A DNA stretch of 64,000 nucleotides from Apostichopus japonicus (lineage: Eukaryota; Echinodermata; Holothuroidea; Aspidochirotida; Stichopodidae): NCBI RefSeq assembly GCF_037975245.1, contig NC_092575.1, positions 20,105,841 to 20,169,840 on the forward strand, read 5' to 3'. The stretch's first letter is position 1; every line of letters starts with the position of its first letter. Both the position numbers and the translations under genes were made by a program. Positions 63,901 through 64,000 of the stretch are shown one piece after another. Below the pieces are notes generated by a model. The model ran no database searches. It had not been told where the DNA came from and saw only the letters and a program-made list of their open reading frames with translations.

Positions 63901-64000
63901 GTGTAGTAATAGATGTTGGTAACGTATATAGTCTACAATGAGGCTTTCCATTCCATTCACATCACTTAATAGGCATATAGCTAGGACTGCAACACTTATA
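60958..64000 (+). CDS. Short-chain dehydrogenase/reductase-like protein, N-terminal exons, runs off the window
   Basis: Exons seen: 60958-61012, 63034-63173 and 63578-63670, with donor GGTATGG at 61012/61013 and phases 1 and 0. They join as MAASGPGYGLEEKVALIV, then DTCNDIGRQTTESLLSLGCS, then VAAASFQKEKLQEF and so on to SIDRHDDKCLTALIEKVIKS and FKEMHIL. This is the Rossmann start of the SDR family: a beta strand KVALIV, a dinucleotide loop ending DIGR, helix, beta strand, an acidic D in the place of the usual D after strand 3, and the strand that precedes the NNAG motif, which would be in the next exon. The loop lacks the first glycines of TGxxxGIG (here VDTCNDIG), which is unusual. The oxidoreductase role is from family knowledge; the substrate is unknown. 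Exon 1 could be read on to 61119, but then the frame breaks in exon 2. Confidence 0.72.
61781..62131. mobile_element. piggyBac-like TTAA MITE, copy 2 (351 bp), inverted
   Basis: TTAA flanks both sides (61777-61780, 62132-62135). Left end AGGGTGTAAAGACTCGCGC, right end GGGGCGAGTCTTCAATGCCT. It aligns along its whole length with copy 1 read on the other strand. It lies in intron 1 of the SDR-like gene. Confidence 0.82.
62136..63033 (+). other. Rest of intron 1 of the SDR-like gene
   Basis: AT-rich intronic DNA with a G-rich tract near 62630-62665. No gene, RNA or further mobile element is evident. Confidence 0.5.

Overview
The window is nuclear DNA of an animal, not prokaryotic. Genes are split into many short exons with GT/AG introns, the intergenic DNA is AT-rich, and DNA transposons, minisatellites and tRNA-derived repeats are common. 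The ribosomal protein and INO80E proteins are recognisably metazoan. A marine invertebrate, perhaps an echinoderm-like deuterostome, would fit, but that is inference.

Positions 1-21119 are a tandem array of a ~620 bp unit. It has 31 visible unit cores (26 left, 5 right of an insertion) and continues beyond the left edge. Every unit holds a tRNA-like segment with an A-box-like motif, a perfect B box and usually a T6 stop, so the array could be a series of small Pol III units. Unit variants form higher-order repeats. A 1942 bp hAT-type element (16106-18047) with an 8 bp target duplication splits the array.

Five gene regions follow. (1) RPL6 (eL6) on the minus strand, five coding exons at 27854-21501, has a complete reading frame of 249 aa and ends only ~380 bp from the array. 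A 1648 bp hAT element sits in one intron, and its 8 bp target duplication is exactly the 5' splice site. (2) INO80E on the plus strand, seven coding exons at 29736-37096, encodes ~281 aa. It is head-to-head with RPL6. (3) A large minus-strand gene I could not name has 26 coding exons at 59830-38183 and encodes 1131 aa. All splice phases agree from start to stop. Its two halves are an ancient internal duplication that kept five intron phases in the same order. (4) The start of a short-chain dehydrogenase/reductase-like gene lies on the plus strand from 60958 and runs off the right edge, head-to-head with gene 3. (5) The introns and spacers carry hAT MITEs, piggyBac-like TTAA MITEs, a non-LTR retrotransposon tail, three tRNA-like SINE heads and several minisatellites.

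The array, the splice-site transposon in RPL6, the duplicated large protein and the MITE families are the points most worth following. All exon models come from reading splice sites and phase by eye, without transcripts.
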